Below, piece after piece: positions 25,401 to 37,261 of a stretch of 64,000 nucleotides of DNA (position 1 is its first letter; the number at the start of each line of letters is the position of its first letter). The notes below the pieces were generated by a model. That model was not told the origin of the DNA and searched no databases. It saw nothing but the letters and a program-made list of their open reading frames with translations. The stretch comes from Atherinomorus stipes. Taxonomy: Eukaryota > Chordata > Actinopteri > Atheriniformes > Atherinidae. The stretch is from assembly GCA_023101725.1 (NCBI GenBank), contig JALJCO010012876.1:186001-250000 (forward strand), given 5' to 3'. A program made the translations under genes and the position numbers.

Positions 25401-27053
25401 CATGCTCAACATGCCTGGGTGGCAGAGAGACTATGAAGAGGGAGAGGATTTTTTTTATTTTTTTTTAATTGATATTATATAGAGACAGCATTTTAATATG
25501 TGTGATGTTTGTTGTTTAGATGAAGAAATTGGCCAGGAGGCAGCAGCAGCAGGAGCAGCAACAGACTCAGGAGCAGTGTGAACACCCATCACATCACACA
25601 GGTATTTATAATGTTAAGAATGTTAATACTCTTGATTACTCTGTTTTAAGATGCGGCAGCTTCACAGTGACAGCAAATAGTTTTTCTAGGACAAGGGAGC
25701 AAAAGAGTAATTTGCAGCTGAGTTTGCAGCAGAAAAGCATCAAAATCACAAGAAATGCAGGAGATCCTGACAAAAAAGACATGGCATGTGTGAGATAAAA
25801 GATCTCCCAAAGAGCCTGAATAATCAACAACACTAAGTGAACAAAAGCTCATTGTTGCTGGACAGCTTCCAATGTGATCTCCTGTGCACGCTCTGTGCTT
25901 CACAGCGCCCTCCCGTGGTAGTTTGACCTCTGAGATGAAGCTCCTTGGACACTCGTATGCCCAAACTCAGCAGCATCAGCAGCAGCAGATGGGACTCACC
26001 ACACTGGAGCAGCAGGACTGGGACACAGACCCTTTCAGACAGGGGCTGACCCCACCTCAGATGCCAGGAGATCACATGCATCCTTACGGTAAAGGACTTG
26101 ACTGCAGTAAAGCTACAATGCAGAATTGCCTTTTCACTTTATTATTCAGTGATTTTTAAAATAAAGATAAAATAAGTAATGACATGTGAGTAACTTGTAC
26201 AATTTTACTGCAATGAAAATGTGATTTAATTAAAAGAGTAAATTTAGTTTCTGCGTTATGGTAACTTTAATTATGTATTCTTCCACTCTAAAATAGGTTC
26301 AACTTCCCTCTTTTGTGCAGGGTAAAAAAAAAAAAAATCTTCCACTGAGAAATAATTAGGGGGGATTGATTCTAAAATGCAGCTAATATGCAGTCACAAG
26401 CCAGTACATTTTCTTAAAACACACTTAAATTCAAACAGAAAGTTATTGGAAAACCTTTCATTCCAACTGTCCATCTCAAAGGGACAAAAAACACATAGAA
26501 AAAATAAAAAATACTGCATGAAAATGTCATGAAATATAATAAAAATGGATTGCTTTAAGTTGATTTTTTCTTTCTAATGTTTCTGCTTTACATCAGCTGG
26601 ATGATGACTTATTAAAACAGCTACTACACACAGATTTCATCTGCAAAACTAGTTAAACAGTGGCTGGGATGACCTTCAAGCTCCAGAGTGGATCAAGCTC
26701 AAATACACCAGATCTCACGTCTCACAAAATAAAAACTGTCATCACATTATAACATCAGCACAACTATAAAATTTTAGTTTTAAAAACGCAAACCAGATCC
26801 ACAAATAGTTCAAACAAAGCTGTACTCCTTATGCTGAGTAAATTAAAGTTTGTATTAAATCTGTGAAATACAAGTTTACTGACAATGATTTAATGACATA
26901 AATTTTGCAGGTTTTAAAGGCTTGTACGGGAGCATAGATGGCGACCCTCTCTGTCATGTAGCTGACACCGACTGCCTCTCTCTTGGGGACTCCTCTCCGC
27001 TCACTCCTATTGACCGCCTCTACTCCATGCAGGACTCGTACTTCACCTCCTGA
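16424..27053 (+). CDS. lmx1a: LIM-homeobox transcription factor 1 (LMX1A type), eight coding exons
   Basis: LMX1 proteins are nuclear LIM-homeodomain regulators; LMX1A acts in roof-plate, midbrain dopaminergic and inner-ear development. Coding exons are 16424-16448, 16798-16978, 22240-22460, 24201-24376, 25030-25107, 25520-25601, 25906-26088 and 26911-27053, giving 1,089 nt and 362 residues with every phase matching. The start gives [12 protein letters not shown], and MDI also opens LMX1B proteins. LIM1 spans about residues 15-68 (CAGC...HEVC...CAAC) and LIM2 about 74-127 (CGGC...HLRC...CSVC). An acidic DDDEEEEE tract precedes the homeodomain at about 174-233, which has [11 protein letters not shown]. 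The C-terminal [21 protein letters not shown] and [14 protein letters not shown] are LMX1A-type. The linker after LIM2 and parts of LIM1 differ from mammalian LMX1A, so it could be the fish paralogue lmx1al. Confidence 0.93.
16979..22239 (+). other. Second intron of the LMX1A-type gene
   Basis: This 5.3 kb intron holds a GT-rich microsatellite near 17355-17383, a short TTA-type repeat near 18080-18100 and a GC-richer stretch at about 21560-22030. Open frames here, such as the 137-codon minus-strand frame at 20821-21234, resemble no family I know. I see no further gene. Confidence 0.5.
22993..23790. mobile_element. hAT-like element with perfect 8 bp target duplication
   Basis: The termini are TAGGGATGCACGATA and, inverted, TATCGTGCATCACTA. 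The 8 bp GCATTTAT flanks both sides exactly (22985-22992 and 23791-23798). The copy lies in the intron between LIM2 and the homeodomain exons and carries a second hAT-like copy inside it. No transposase frame is present, so it is non-autonomous. Confidence 0.85.
23273..23538. mobile_element. Second hAT-like element nested in the first
   Basis: The copy starts TAGGGGTGGGAAAA and ends TTTTTCCAGCCTTA. A perfect 8 bp duplication ATATTTGG flanks it (23265-23272 and 23539-23546). Its position inside the 22993-23790 element shows it inserted later. Confidence 0.85.
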
Positions 27054-27444
27054 GGATGGAGATCTGACTCAGTGAGAAGCTGTGCATCTCCCTCACTCTG
27101 CAAAGCACTCTGGAAACATCTTTCATCTCCAAAGTGCATGAGAATGTAATCAAGTGGATGTAAACTATGAGAAAGGGACAGGAGTACACTGTGATGCAAC
27201 ATACCGCATTCACCTCCAAAAAAACATTGTAACACTACTGCCTCTATTGCTTTACAGTCCTTCTTTACAGCACAAGCCCTGAGAAGTGTTTGATTTGTGC
27301 ATGCATATTGTCAAGTCTCTCTAGATAATGAGAGTTTAACTGCATCTACTCTCTCTCTCATGTAAATAGCTGTTTGGGTGTGTATTTGTATTTATTCTCA
27401 CAATGCGTGTATGTTTGTCTTGAATGACTCATGAGTGATAAAAA

Positions 27445-27450
27445 AATAAA
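27445..27450 (+). terminator. lmx1a: LMX1A-type gene polyadenylation signal
   Basis: AATAAA lies about 390 bases after the stop codon at 27051-27053, in an A-rich context (ATAAAAAAATAAAATAAATA) with overlapping alternative copies. It would end a 3' UTR of roughly 27054-27475. Confidence 0.65.
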
Positions 27451-29061
27451 ATAAATATGAGCTCTGAAGTGAGAAGACTCAGGCTGATTTCTCGGTGAGA
27501 AGAAGGATTATTCAGACAGAGGGTTGGATACAGGTCAGTCCCTCCTCAGCACTTATCAGTCCAATCTAGGTGACAGGTCAGAGAGACATCTTCCCTGGCT
27601 GCTGGATGGATCATCAGATTCTAAATGGTGGGCTATGACAGCTGTATGGGTCAGTGGCAGGTAAGCATCACATCCACGCCGCCTTCATCAACGCTCACAT
27701 TGTGCTTCTTGCATTTTTCTGCCTTTTCCTTCCTCTAGTCAAAGAAGATTGGGGCAAGGGAGAAGGGGGGGACCACCCAGGCACTGTGCCCAGCTGGAAT
27801 GCACCAAACCTGGGATGGGAGGTTGAGAAAACCCAGGGAGGGAGGGGAAGCTTCAGACAATGAAGGGGCTGAAAGCTGTGTCAGGGGAGAATGCCCAGGG
27901 TGACACCAAGATATGAAGCCCCACTGTATGGAGTGCCTCCTTGCCCCAGCCATGAACCCTCCCCCGGACCCATCTCATATTTCCCACTATGAAATCAGAC
28001 CTTGCAGAGCCGAGAGCGCAAGTCAATGGTCAGGAACAATCTAACTGTCTGTCACCGTAGTGTGCTACAGCCAACCAGAGCTAAAGAAGTGTGCAGGAGA
28101 GAATACCTGCATGTGTGTTTCTGTGAGTCTCTTTGTGTCTCTACCCACTGGCACGCGCATGTGTTAGGAGAAACAGCACTCTGCTGTAGGGACTACACTA
28201 TCATAATGCACTTCCTTGTATCTTTATATAGATGAAAGGATGAAAAAACAGACTTAAATATCAGGGAAGGAACCCAAGCTGGTCAAGCTTTTCCCTTCTT
28301 GTGTGCAAGTGTGTCTGCAGTTGGCATGCATATGGCTGCCAGCAGCACTGGGTGGGACGGGACAAAAAAAAAAAAAAAAATCAAATTGTGATCATACGGT
28401 CACAGCAGGTAGCAATAACCTCATTATTATTCTGATGGTAGCCAAACAGTTTCCTGTCAACAGTCGGTTATTTATTGCACCCCTCATGCCAACCACAGGC
28501 CACAAACCCTCTGTCTTTTAACTGCTATAATTGGCTTCACGCTGCTGCAGCACCAAGACAGATGCACACACTTTGCCCAGGGTACTCCAAAAGGGCCTTT
28601 TACAGCACATATAGGAATAAGGGTATGGTATGAGCCCAAACAGACAAAAAAAAAAAAAAAAAGACTACATGTATATCAGATAGCCATGAAATCCTTTTTT
28701 ATGTTTGGATTCATAATTTACATAAGTTTAATGTTCAGTAATCAAAACATGCAAACATAGTTTGATATTTCATAAGCTCTCTGAGCCTTAAGCTACTGTT
28801 TAACATCAGATTTCTGGTCACTAAATAAACTAGAACGACACATTGTGACAGTTGGGAAATCCGAGATTTTCTTCCTCGTCTTTAGCTGACAGCACCGTGT
28901 TCAGATGTCATATCTGGCCAATCCGAGCTGCTGTTGAGGGACAAGGCAGGATCATCCCATATTGTTCTGCATGTCCCTGGACAATGTTCAACCAAATGCT
29001 TGATGTGTTACTGCATGTGAGTCTGCCATTAATAAAACAATTTATTAATTTATATTAAGTA

Positions 29062-29250
29062 GTGCAATCTATCCATTTTTCTATACCTCTTATTCTAATT
29101 CTGAGTAGTGGGAAAGCTGGACCCTATCCCAGCTATTAGCAGGCAAGAGGGTACATCCTGGACAGATCCCCAGTGGGAGATCATGCAAACTTTACACAGA
29201 CAGGCCACTGTTCAAACCCCTCCCCAGCTGAGGTTTGAACCAGTGTGTGA
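29062..29250. repeat. Degenerate interspersed repeat, LINE/SINE-derived
   Basis: The stretch contains ATCTATCCATTTTTCTATAC, GCTGGACCCTATCCCAGCT, ACATCCTGGACAG and CATGCAAACTTTACACAGA in order. This is a decayed copy of a very common fish repeat whose consensus carries these phrases. I cannot name the family securely. Confidence 0.5.
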
Positions 29251-29385
29251 TGCAATCTAGATGTGTGGAATAAAGTGAAAATGGCACATAAATTTCATGT
29301 ATCGTGCATGTAATATATCTCACAATATGATTTGATATGATGAGAATTAGATAGCAATCAAAAACATGGATTTGGAACAAGTATC

Positions 29386-29417
29386 ATATATATATATATA
29401 TATATATGTATGTATAT
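29386..29417. repeat. (TA)n/(TATG)n microsatellite
   Basis: An AT dinucleotide run passes into a short TATG-type run. Confidence 0.9.
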
Positions 29418-29904
29418 GAAACACCAAGATTTTTATAGTTACATGAACAGCATGATGTAAAGTCTCTGGAAAGAAAAACAAATACTCTGAATGCACGAGC
29501 TGTATTTTCTCTGTCTCTGCATGCTGGATTATTGGACAGGATCATATTTCATGTAAAGATCAAAGGCAGGATTAGAAGTTAGTGTTGCTCTATGAATATT
29601 ATAGAAGCTGCAGTATATGAGCAGAGGTTGCCCCACAACTAGCTAATGAACAGCTGCATCATTGCATCCATCAACACACCTAATAAATCTAATAAAGATT
29701 AAAGTCAACACAAGTCCTTTAGTCTTTCCTGTCTTATTCCCGTCGTAAATCAGACCTGCAGCGTCATTAATATCATTTTTTTTTTTCTACACTTTACTGA
29801 TCCCAAATGGGAAATTTGGTCTCTGCACTTCACCCATCTCTTAATTAACAAAAGAGCAGTGAGCAGCAATGTCTCGGTGCCTGGGGAGCAATATGGTACT
29901 TAGG

Positions 29905-29962
29905 GCCCGTCCCAATACACCCCTTCGCCCGACCTTTTGGCCCTACCCCTACATTTCAAGTG
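29905..29962. mobile_element. MITE fragment
   Basis: The stretch reads like the end of a fish DNA-transposon MITE (GGCCCGTCCCAATACACCCC, then CCCTACCCCTACATTTC). Only one end is recognisable. It abuts the second copy of a 50 bp direct duplication. Confidence 0.35.
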
Positions 29963-30609
29963 GCAATAACCTCATTATTATTCTGATGGTAACCAAACAG
30001 TTTCATGTCAACTGGACAGTAAGAAGTCAAGAACAGTAAAAAAAAAAAAAGCAAAGAATCCAGGCTAAAAATATACTGTAATTTCTTAATAAGGATTTTT
30101 TTTTTCACTAGTTGGGTGTTCACACTAACAGTTGGGGAGATTCTGATTCAAGTGTCCTGAATTTTTACATATTTCTTCTAAAGTTCTTCTCATCCAGAAA
30201 CCCTCTCCATATTTAAAGTCACAGTTTGGAGCATAACTAAAAAGTGAGTTAAGGTGGCTTTAGCTCATCCTCATTTGCTGAGGTGTTCTGGTCAGTAGAG
30301 GGCACCACTGTACTGTGGATGATAATAAATTCAACATACAAGTTAGGCTAAACTTTGTGTTACATCACAATTATAAAGAGGGGCATTTCTTCCTGTCAGA
30401 GATGAATTAATGACATTGATTATGATATGAATAAAATCAGAGCAGATGTCTGCTCACAATGCAAATTCATGCTCCACGTGGATCAGAGTAATCGAAGGAA
30501 AGCACACAGTCAAAGGGGAAAAATATGTGAAAACATTAAACAGGTGGCCTCTTAATGATCCTTACATTTTCCTTTCAAAGGCACCGAAGAATAAGCGTGT
30601 TCTGGTGGC

Positions 30610-31182
30610 CCAGTGTCAGCCGTGTATGTAAGAGGGCGCAGATAACCCCCCCATCCTGGCCCTCCCTCCAGTTGGCTGCCTGTGTAATTTAGAGTTAATT
30701 TTAAGATTCTTTATTTTTAAATCTTTAAACAGTCTAGTCCCTCCTTACTTCTCTGAGCTTCTCCACCCTGACACTCCTGCTGGGTGCCTCAGGTCAGCAG
30801 ACCTACTGTTCCTGGAGGTACCGAGGTCCAGACGGAAGCTCAGAGGGGACAGACCTTTTTCATTTGCTGCTTCAAAACTGTGGAATGAGCTTTCCCTCCT
30901 CATTAGACAATCCTCCTCACTGTTGATTTTTAAAAACTCATCTTAAAACCTATTTTTATTCTTTGGCTTTCAACACAGAATGAGACCAATTTTTATTTTT
31001 TGTGTTTTAATGGTTTGTTTTAGTTGTTAGTTTTAAATAAATTTTGTTGTGTTAAATTGTTTTTGTTGTTTTTAAATTATTTAAAAAACAACAGTTGTTT
31101 TACTATTTACTTAATGTGAATAGCGCTGTTGCAACTGTAGCTTTTTTTTTTTAAAGGGCTTTATAAATAAGTTGAGATGAGT
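30610..31182 (+). mobile_element. L2-like LINE 3' tail
   Basis: Read across stops, the plus strand resembles the C-terminal end of an L2-type reverse transcriptase protein (LILRFFIFKSLNSLVPPYFSELL, then an LRS motif, then KLWNELSLLIRQ). A 3' end containing GGGCTTTATAAATAAGTTGA follows. The copy is 5'-truncated and dead. The same kind of tail recurs near 58 kb in better condition. Confidence 0.65.
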
Positions 31183-32778
31183 TGAGCCATCACATTCCTG
31201 AGACAGGATGATGTGCACCATAAAGTCTCCATGAGCATCAGAGACGACTAAAACAATTTATTTATGACCTTCCTGTGCATGTAGTTGCAGGCTGGCTCCA
31301 TTGTCCCAACCCGAACTGCTGAGGATTTTGTCAAGCAGTGGTCTGTCATCACACCGTTAGCCAAAGGAGAAAGTCCCCACCATGTCGACACATTTCCAGT
31401 AATAGGAGAGACAATGGGGGGGACTTTCTCCTGGTGGTGGGCTGCAGTTGTGAGTCACAAAAAGCCCACATCATGCAGATAATTAGTATTACGAAACATG
31501 TCAGATTTAACTCCTTTAAAAACATTGACCATGAGGTGGCAGGAGAATGAATAATCCTGCTGATAAAAGTTATGGTCAAGGATAATACCTGCCCCCCATA
31601 TCTTATCACAATGCTGTTTGTCCAATGCAGTCACCAGTTACTGTAGCGTAACGGAAGTGATGATGGGTGTCACCTGAAAGTGATATGCTAAACAGTCTAG
31701 ACAGGATGTGACTATGTACTGAGTGCAGCTACTGTATGTTTGTGTAATAACAGAGTTTCAGTATAACATAAAACAAAAAAGAGTTTAATAAAAAGCCACA
31801 AATTAAAGTGAAATTACATTTAGGTCAAATTCATGTTCAGATATTATTAAATTAGTCACTTCACTTACACATGCTGGGACATTAGCAGTGCACTAGCTGG
31901 TGGGTTCTTACTGTTTCTGGCCTCCTAAAGAGCTCACAGCCTTACAACTGATTTTAAACACTGAGCTGTAGCTGTGAGACATGATTAGGTACATGCAGTT
32001 CATGCAATCTAAGAAAAAGTGGGGCCAGGTTCAGAGCTGAACATTGTTTAGCTTGTTAAAAATATTTTCCTTGTGTCTTTCACATGATTATTTTGTCATT
32101 CTTGGCACCTGGTTGCCAAAAAGCTTAACAAAGAGGAACTGGCTGGTTCCGGCGTCTCCTGGCACTAGCATTGCATTTGGGGTGCACAATGAAAAATGCA
32201 GGGAGAGTTGAAATGATTGGACCTAGAGGAATAGACCTGGTGATGAAAACCTTGTTCCAGATCTGGCAAAGGTTTCCATAAAGTTCAAACTAATACAGAT
32301 AAAAATGTACTATTTTACATGTCAGGGTTTAAGATCTAAGTTAATTTGTTAGTTTTTTTTTCTTCTCCATTATGTTTTTTTTTTTTTACTTGGGTTTGAT
32401 CTTTTTCTATTACTTTCCATCAAGTTCCACTTCCCAGAGAGTCTGCAAACCCCCTATCCAGTAATACTTTATGGGGAAATGTTGAGGAGTGGTGATAAAC
32501 TCATCTCTGCTCTAAATGGTCACCTTGTCAATCAATTGCTCCCATCAATGACAGGACTCATACTGTATCACCATTTCTGACTTGGAACACTGCTACATGT
32601 ATGGTTATACTTCTGTACCTGTGCTCTTCCTGTGACAGCAAGTCGAACATGAAATAATAGGAAAAAACAAAACAGAATAAAAAGGGGAGACATACGAAAC
32701 AGTGCTCCTGTCATCTGTGTATACAGTTGGACCTTAATGGATATTTTGATTGGATGTTAGTGAGTATTAAGCCGTCAT

Positions 32779-34724
32779 TCATTTGTTTACACCCCTAGAT
32801 GGACTTGTTACATCCTCTGGTTGCCTATAAAAGACAGACAGATTGACATTTAAGGTTTTGTTTAAATACACAAGATGCCATACTGAGTGTGAAAAAGTGG
32901 AACAAAATGGGATAAATGTTAAATACTCACCTTTCTCTGGTGAGTTTCTTTCCTGTGAGAAAAGAATAGACAAAAAGATTAGGAATTTTTTTAATAGAAT
33001 TACACAATATTCCCTTTTCCTTTTGAATTTATGTAAGAAACACCAACTTTTCTGTGACATATGCAGCAGAAACAGATGCAGAAGAAGGAGACTAAGGCTC
33101 CAAATCCTACTCCAACCAGCAGAATCAGTTCATAACCTGTGAAGATAAAATGCGGTCATGCAGTCTTTCTGGCAGAAATACAACAAAAACAGCGCTTTAA
33201 GTGGCTGGGTGAAGTTGGAAGTAGTCATTGTTATTTCTAGTTATTTAGAATTTCACTATAACATACTTGCACAAACAGGTCTCAGGCCATTCCATTCCCA
33301 GGTAGCCCTGTGGGTGCAGGTCAGTTCTGCTGAACCGACAATGAGGAAACCGTGACATTTGAACTGACATGTTGTGTTGAGTGTCCGATTTCCACTGGAA
33401 CAGCTAAGGTATTCGTTATCAGACTGAGACAGAGGGGGGCATTTCACAGCTAAGGGGACAAACAGGTTAAGCACAAACATGGTTATGTAACATCTTGAAA
33501 TAGATTTCTATTGTAAAAATGACACATTTTAAAAGGACATAAAGCTGAAACATGTTTTTGAATGCAATCCTTTATCAGGCCTCAGGAAATAAAGGAAACA
33601 GATGCAGGGCTTAATGTTCTGAAAAGGACCAGGATGAGTCTGTGAACAATGTTAAGGTTACTGAGTGGAAAGAGCTGGTAAATAAGCAAGAAATTTGAAA
33701 GTGGCTTTATCTAGAAAGATATCTACCGTGACCTGGCTCTTAAGTTTGATGAATTAAACCTGACCTTGTTGAGCATGTTTGCTTCATATTTTATATTGTC
33801 TGCTAAATGATAAATCACTAAAAACCCTAAGCGGTAAATTCCTCCCTCATATTGTGCACGGTATCTACTTTTCTGGTTCTTTTCTTATGACAGAGATGCC
33901 CCACATAATTTAATTTCAAGACACCTGGTACAATGACAGACAAATCAGAATTTCCTGATTGTCATAATCCTTCTGACCTTTTTGGCACCTGTTGCCTTCA
34001 AAATCAGGATCACAGAGGCAGGTTATGTTGTTTATGGACTCCTTGCATTCTCCTCTTTCACATGATGTTGAATTGCATTGAGCTGCAAATATATTAAAAG
34101 AAAATCCTTGATCACCTTTTAAACTAAAGCAGTAGTTCTTAATTTCTTTAAACAAACAAGTGGTTGACACAGTAAATCAATCAGTTTTGCTTACCTTTAA
34201 AACAAACTGCCTGTTTTTTATTGGAGCATTTCTCATCATTCCACTTCCCTCGGTTTGCTCCGGTGTTGACGTAGATCTCCACACAAAACTCAGTGACGTG
34301 ATTGTTGTTCGGCTCATTTGGGGCCCATGAATCCTTTCCAACCCATGTGCTGTTATTCCCAACCCATGTCCAAGACTCATTAAGGTGGTTTTTGGTGATT
34401 CCAATCCAGTAATATGGGCTTCCAGTTTTATTTGGCAGCTGGGAGACCAAATAGTCATTCTCTAACTGGTTTTGGATCACCACTATGTCCGTGTAATTGG
34501 TTTGACACCATTCTCTGGCCTCGGTCCAGTTTAGCAGGCTTTCTGAGTAATGATATGTCCAACTCAAGCTAGTTTTAATTGAGGAGTAACCTAAAAAGTT
34601 AGGAGAGTATAGTGTGATCATTCATTCATGTCCCATGTCAGCACATCTTCAACCAGCAATAACTTGTTATATATTATGGTAAAACCCAAAACCCACCAAG
34701 GATAAGAATCACAATCCACCTCAT
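32779..34724 (-). CDS. L-selectin-like adhesion receptor, one sushi repeat
   Basis: Selectins are type I membrane C-type lectins that tether leukocytes to vessel walls through sialyl-Lewis-type glycans in a Ca2+-dependent way. Exons in transcript order are 34697-34724 (signal MRWIVILIL), 34195-34590 (lectin domain), 33978-34082 (EGF), 33267-33449 (one sushi/SCR), 33044-33136 (transmembrane), 32931-32952 (22 nt) and 32779-32824. They total 873 nt and 290 residues with all phases matching. The lectin domain keeps YYWIGI, the EPNNN calcium motif, CVEIY and WNDEKC. The EGF domain has six cysteines. The membrane segment is LILLVGVGFGALVSFFC, followed by a basic tail ending PSRGVNK. One sushi repeat suits an L-selectin-like (sell) role, though orthology is uncertain. 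Alternatively the transmembrane exon reads on to a stop at 33000. It shares strand and architecture with the selectin gene upstream. Confidence 0.85.
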
Positions 34725-37261
34725 CTTTAGTGAGCAACTGAATTCCAACTGGTTACAGGTTTTAAGAAAAAAAAGGAGAAAGGTTACTTTACAAGACCAT
34801 CACCTTGCAATATCATGATACAAGTATTTATTACTTACCCAGTATTGTGATATAAAAAAAAAGGAAAATACTTTAGTTAAATCTGTTTTTCTATTTATGT
34901 CCAGTTCAAAATGTTGTACCTCAGCAGTCCAGCACATATGCTTCGTGGTTCAGTGCAACAAAAGATCAAATATCAAGGTTTTATGCTCTCTCTTTGTCAT
35001 GTTATTCCAACATTATCATAGAATACCTGGATGTTAGTGACATGGATTGAATAGAGGCAATGAATGATTTGATAAAAGATAAGGACAAACTTTCAGCGGA
35101 ATTCCCCCATTTATGATAAATGTTGATTCAGGGTCAGGCTTCTTTTAACTGACATAAAACAGTTTCAATGCACAACACAGTAAAGGTCTTTGTGATATGA
35201 TGAAACAAATGCAAAAAGAAAAAAAAAAGAATGGAACAAAAAAAATCTAAATAATGAAGAATGAGTCAGCACATATTCAGACATGAATCAGTTTGTAGGA
35301 GCCACACTTTCTTTTCATTTTGAGTTTCTTTGCAGATGGTGTGATTCAGAGACTTATCTGATAGAACAAATTCTTCTGTCAGACCAAGGAACTGTTTTGG
35401 TGCCATTGCCTGTAACCCAAGCCCAAAATGCTCTTGTTCTTTGCATTAAACTTCTTCCATCTAAGCCATTTTTTGCAGGCTGCTGCCTCAAGGTTGAATT
35501 TGACCTTCCTCAGTTCATAGATAAGTTTTATAATTTATCTGCCAGACTGATCTGCGAGTGAAAACCTGAAGCCTGTGAGATCAGGAATGTCTCACGAGGC
35601 CAATAAAATTCAACACATTCATAACAATTGAATGATATAAAACCACTTCTTACTTGTAAAACGTGTCTCTCCTTTTTTTGTTTCAGTTTCTTTCATGAGA
35701 ACATCCATACACAAGTCTGGTATTTTGGTGTCTGAACAGTCTGACACAAAACGTGAAACGAAACGCGACCTAACCATAGATATGGACCTAACTGCTTGCA
35801 AGAAACCCCTGCCCAAGATGGTGGCCTAGCTGACGTATGCTATGGGTCCAAAGGCGGCATCTAGTGTTTATATCTATGGCCTAAAACCACTAGCTGTTGG
35901 GACAGAAGTTGTGATGGAGTAAAAATTAAGTGTCGGATTCCTATCCCTCCAGTTGTTATGGCACTCGCAGACATCCAATGAATGCTGCTCATGTGTGAGT
36001 ACTTCTAGCATTAAATCTATTCACGTAGCTTATCCACAGAAGCAGTGGTAGACTGCAGCAACATTGACAAATCAGAAGTTGTACGACAAAATGGCTCCGC
36101 CCATCACTTCTTTCTGAATAAGGTATGTAGATTTCAGAATTTGTAGTGTCTCAGCGGTGTAATAAATGTGGCATAAAAAGAAATGAATGAATTTTTCCTA
36201 AATAACCACTAAATTTGGACATTTCACTAATATACAAAGAGGATCATCATGTACAGCACATCAAATGGGTGAGAGCAAGCACAGATTTGGTAAATCCTCT
36301 CATCTACTGCTTAAATTTCTTTTGCTGTTGGGTGACATGCTTAAGAGACTTATTTTTGCAGATATAGAAAAGCATTATAGAAACAAAGCTTATACAGTCA
36401 CCTTTAGCCTCATGTAATATTTCTGGCCCCATAAAAATGCTGACACAGTACATTGACATCTCTAAAATAATGGTGATGATCTCTAAAACAGATTATCTTA
36501 GTAAAAGGTTTCTTCCTTCCTTGTATGCTTTTCAGTGTGAACCTTCTGTGGTGACCTTTTATAATGGATGGGTGGCATACACAAACATTAGGTCTGGGTA
36601 CTTTTAGAAATACTGCTGGACCGAAAGAGAAAAACTACTTGCATTATGAGGAAAAAGTGTGGGAATAGGTATCATGTAAGAGTTGAGTGAGGCACCCTGA
36701 CTGTCTTAACCTTGTTTTTGAACCTTTGCACCCAATGTCAGTTTATTTATAAGTTGTGATGCTGCAGCATTACTAAAAAGATAATGACATCTCACATTAC
36801 AGTATTCTTTATTCAACAGCATTTATTAGTTTTATAAATACAACATATCCTGTCATAACCAGATGTGGATAAGCTTTAAGATTTAAAGATCTTTAAAAAA
36901 AAAAAAAAAAAAAAAGCCAGCACTCCATGATGGACAAAATTATCAAACTATTAAATTAATTACATATAAATACTGTTTAACAAAATTGTTCACTGCTTTT
37001 CAGTAACATTGTAATCCACCCATTACTTTACAAAACATTTACAGCGAGAAGTAGTCAGTCACTTTCCAGCATCTAAATAAAAAATTAGAGCAATATGTTC
37101 AATGTAAAACTCCCACAGGGAGGAAATCTAAATGAACAGTATTCCACAGCAATCGTGGAAAATTCTACATAAATCCTATTAAAATGAGTAATCTTCTCTT
37201 TTCTTTTTGAGGCTTTTATTGCTGTTTTTTTTTTTTTTTTGTAGAACTGTGGATGCTTTAT
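34725..37261. other. Spacer between the two selectin genes
   Basis: This should contain the promoter and 5' UTR of the downstream selectin gene. I found no TATA or kB motif as clear as at the other selectin gene. A poly(A) run lies at 36895-36915. The 92-codon plus-strand frame at 35283-35561 matches no gene I know. Confidence 0.4.

Larger units (their letters stand above)
27476..32778. other. Intergenic region between the LMX1A-type gene and the selectins
   Basis: No host coding exon is recognisable here. I see an L2-like LINE tail, degenerate SINE/LINE tails, poly(A) runs, a TA microsatellite and a 50 bp direct duplication. Some of the sequence nearest 32.7 kb may be 3' UTR of the selectin gene on the minus strand. 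Confidence 0.5.
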
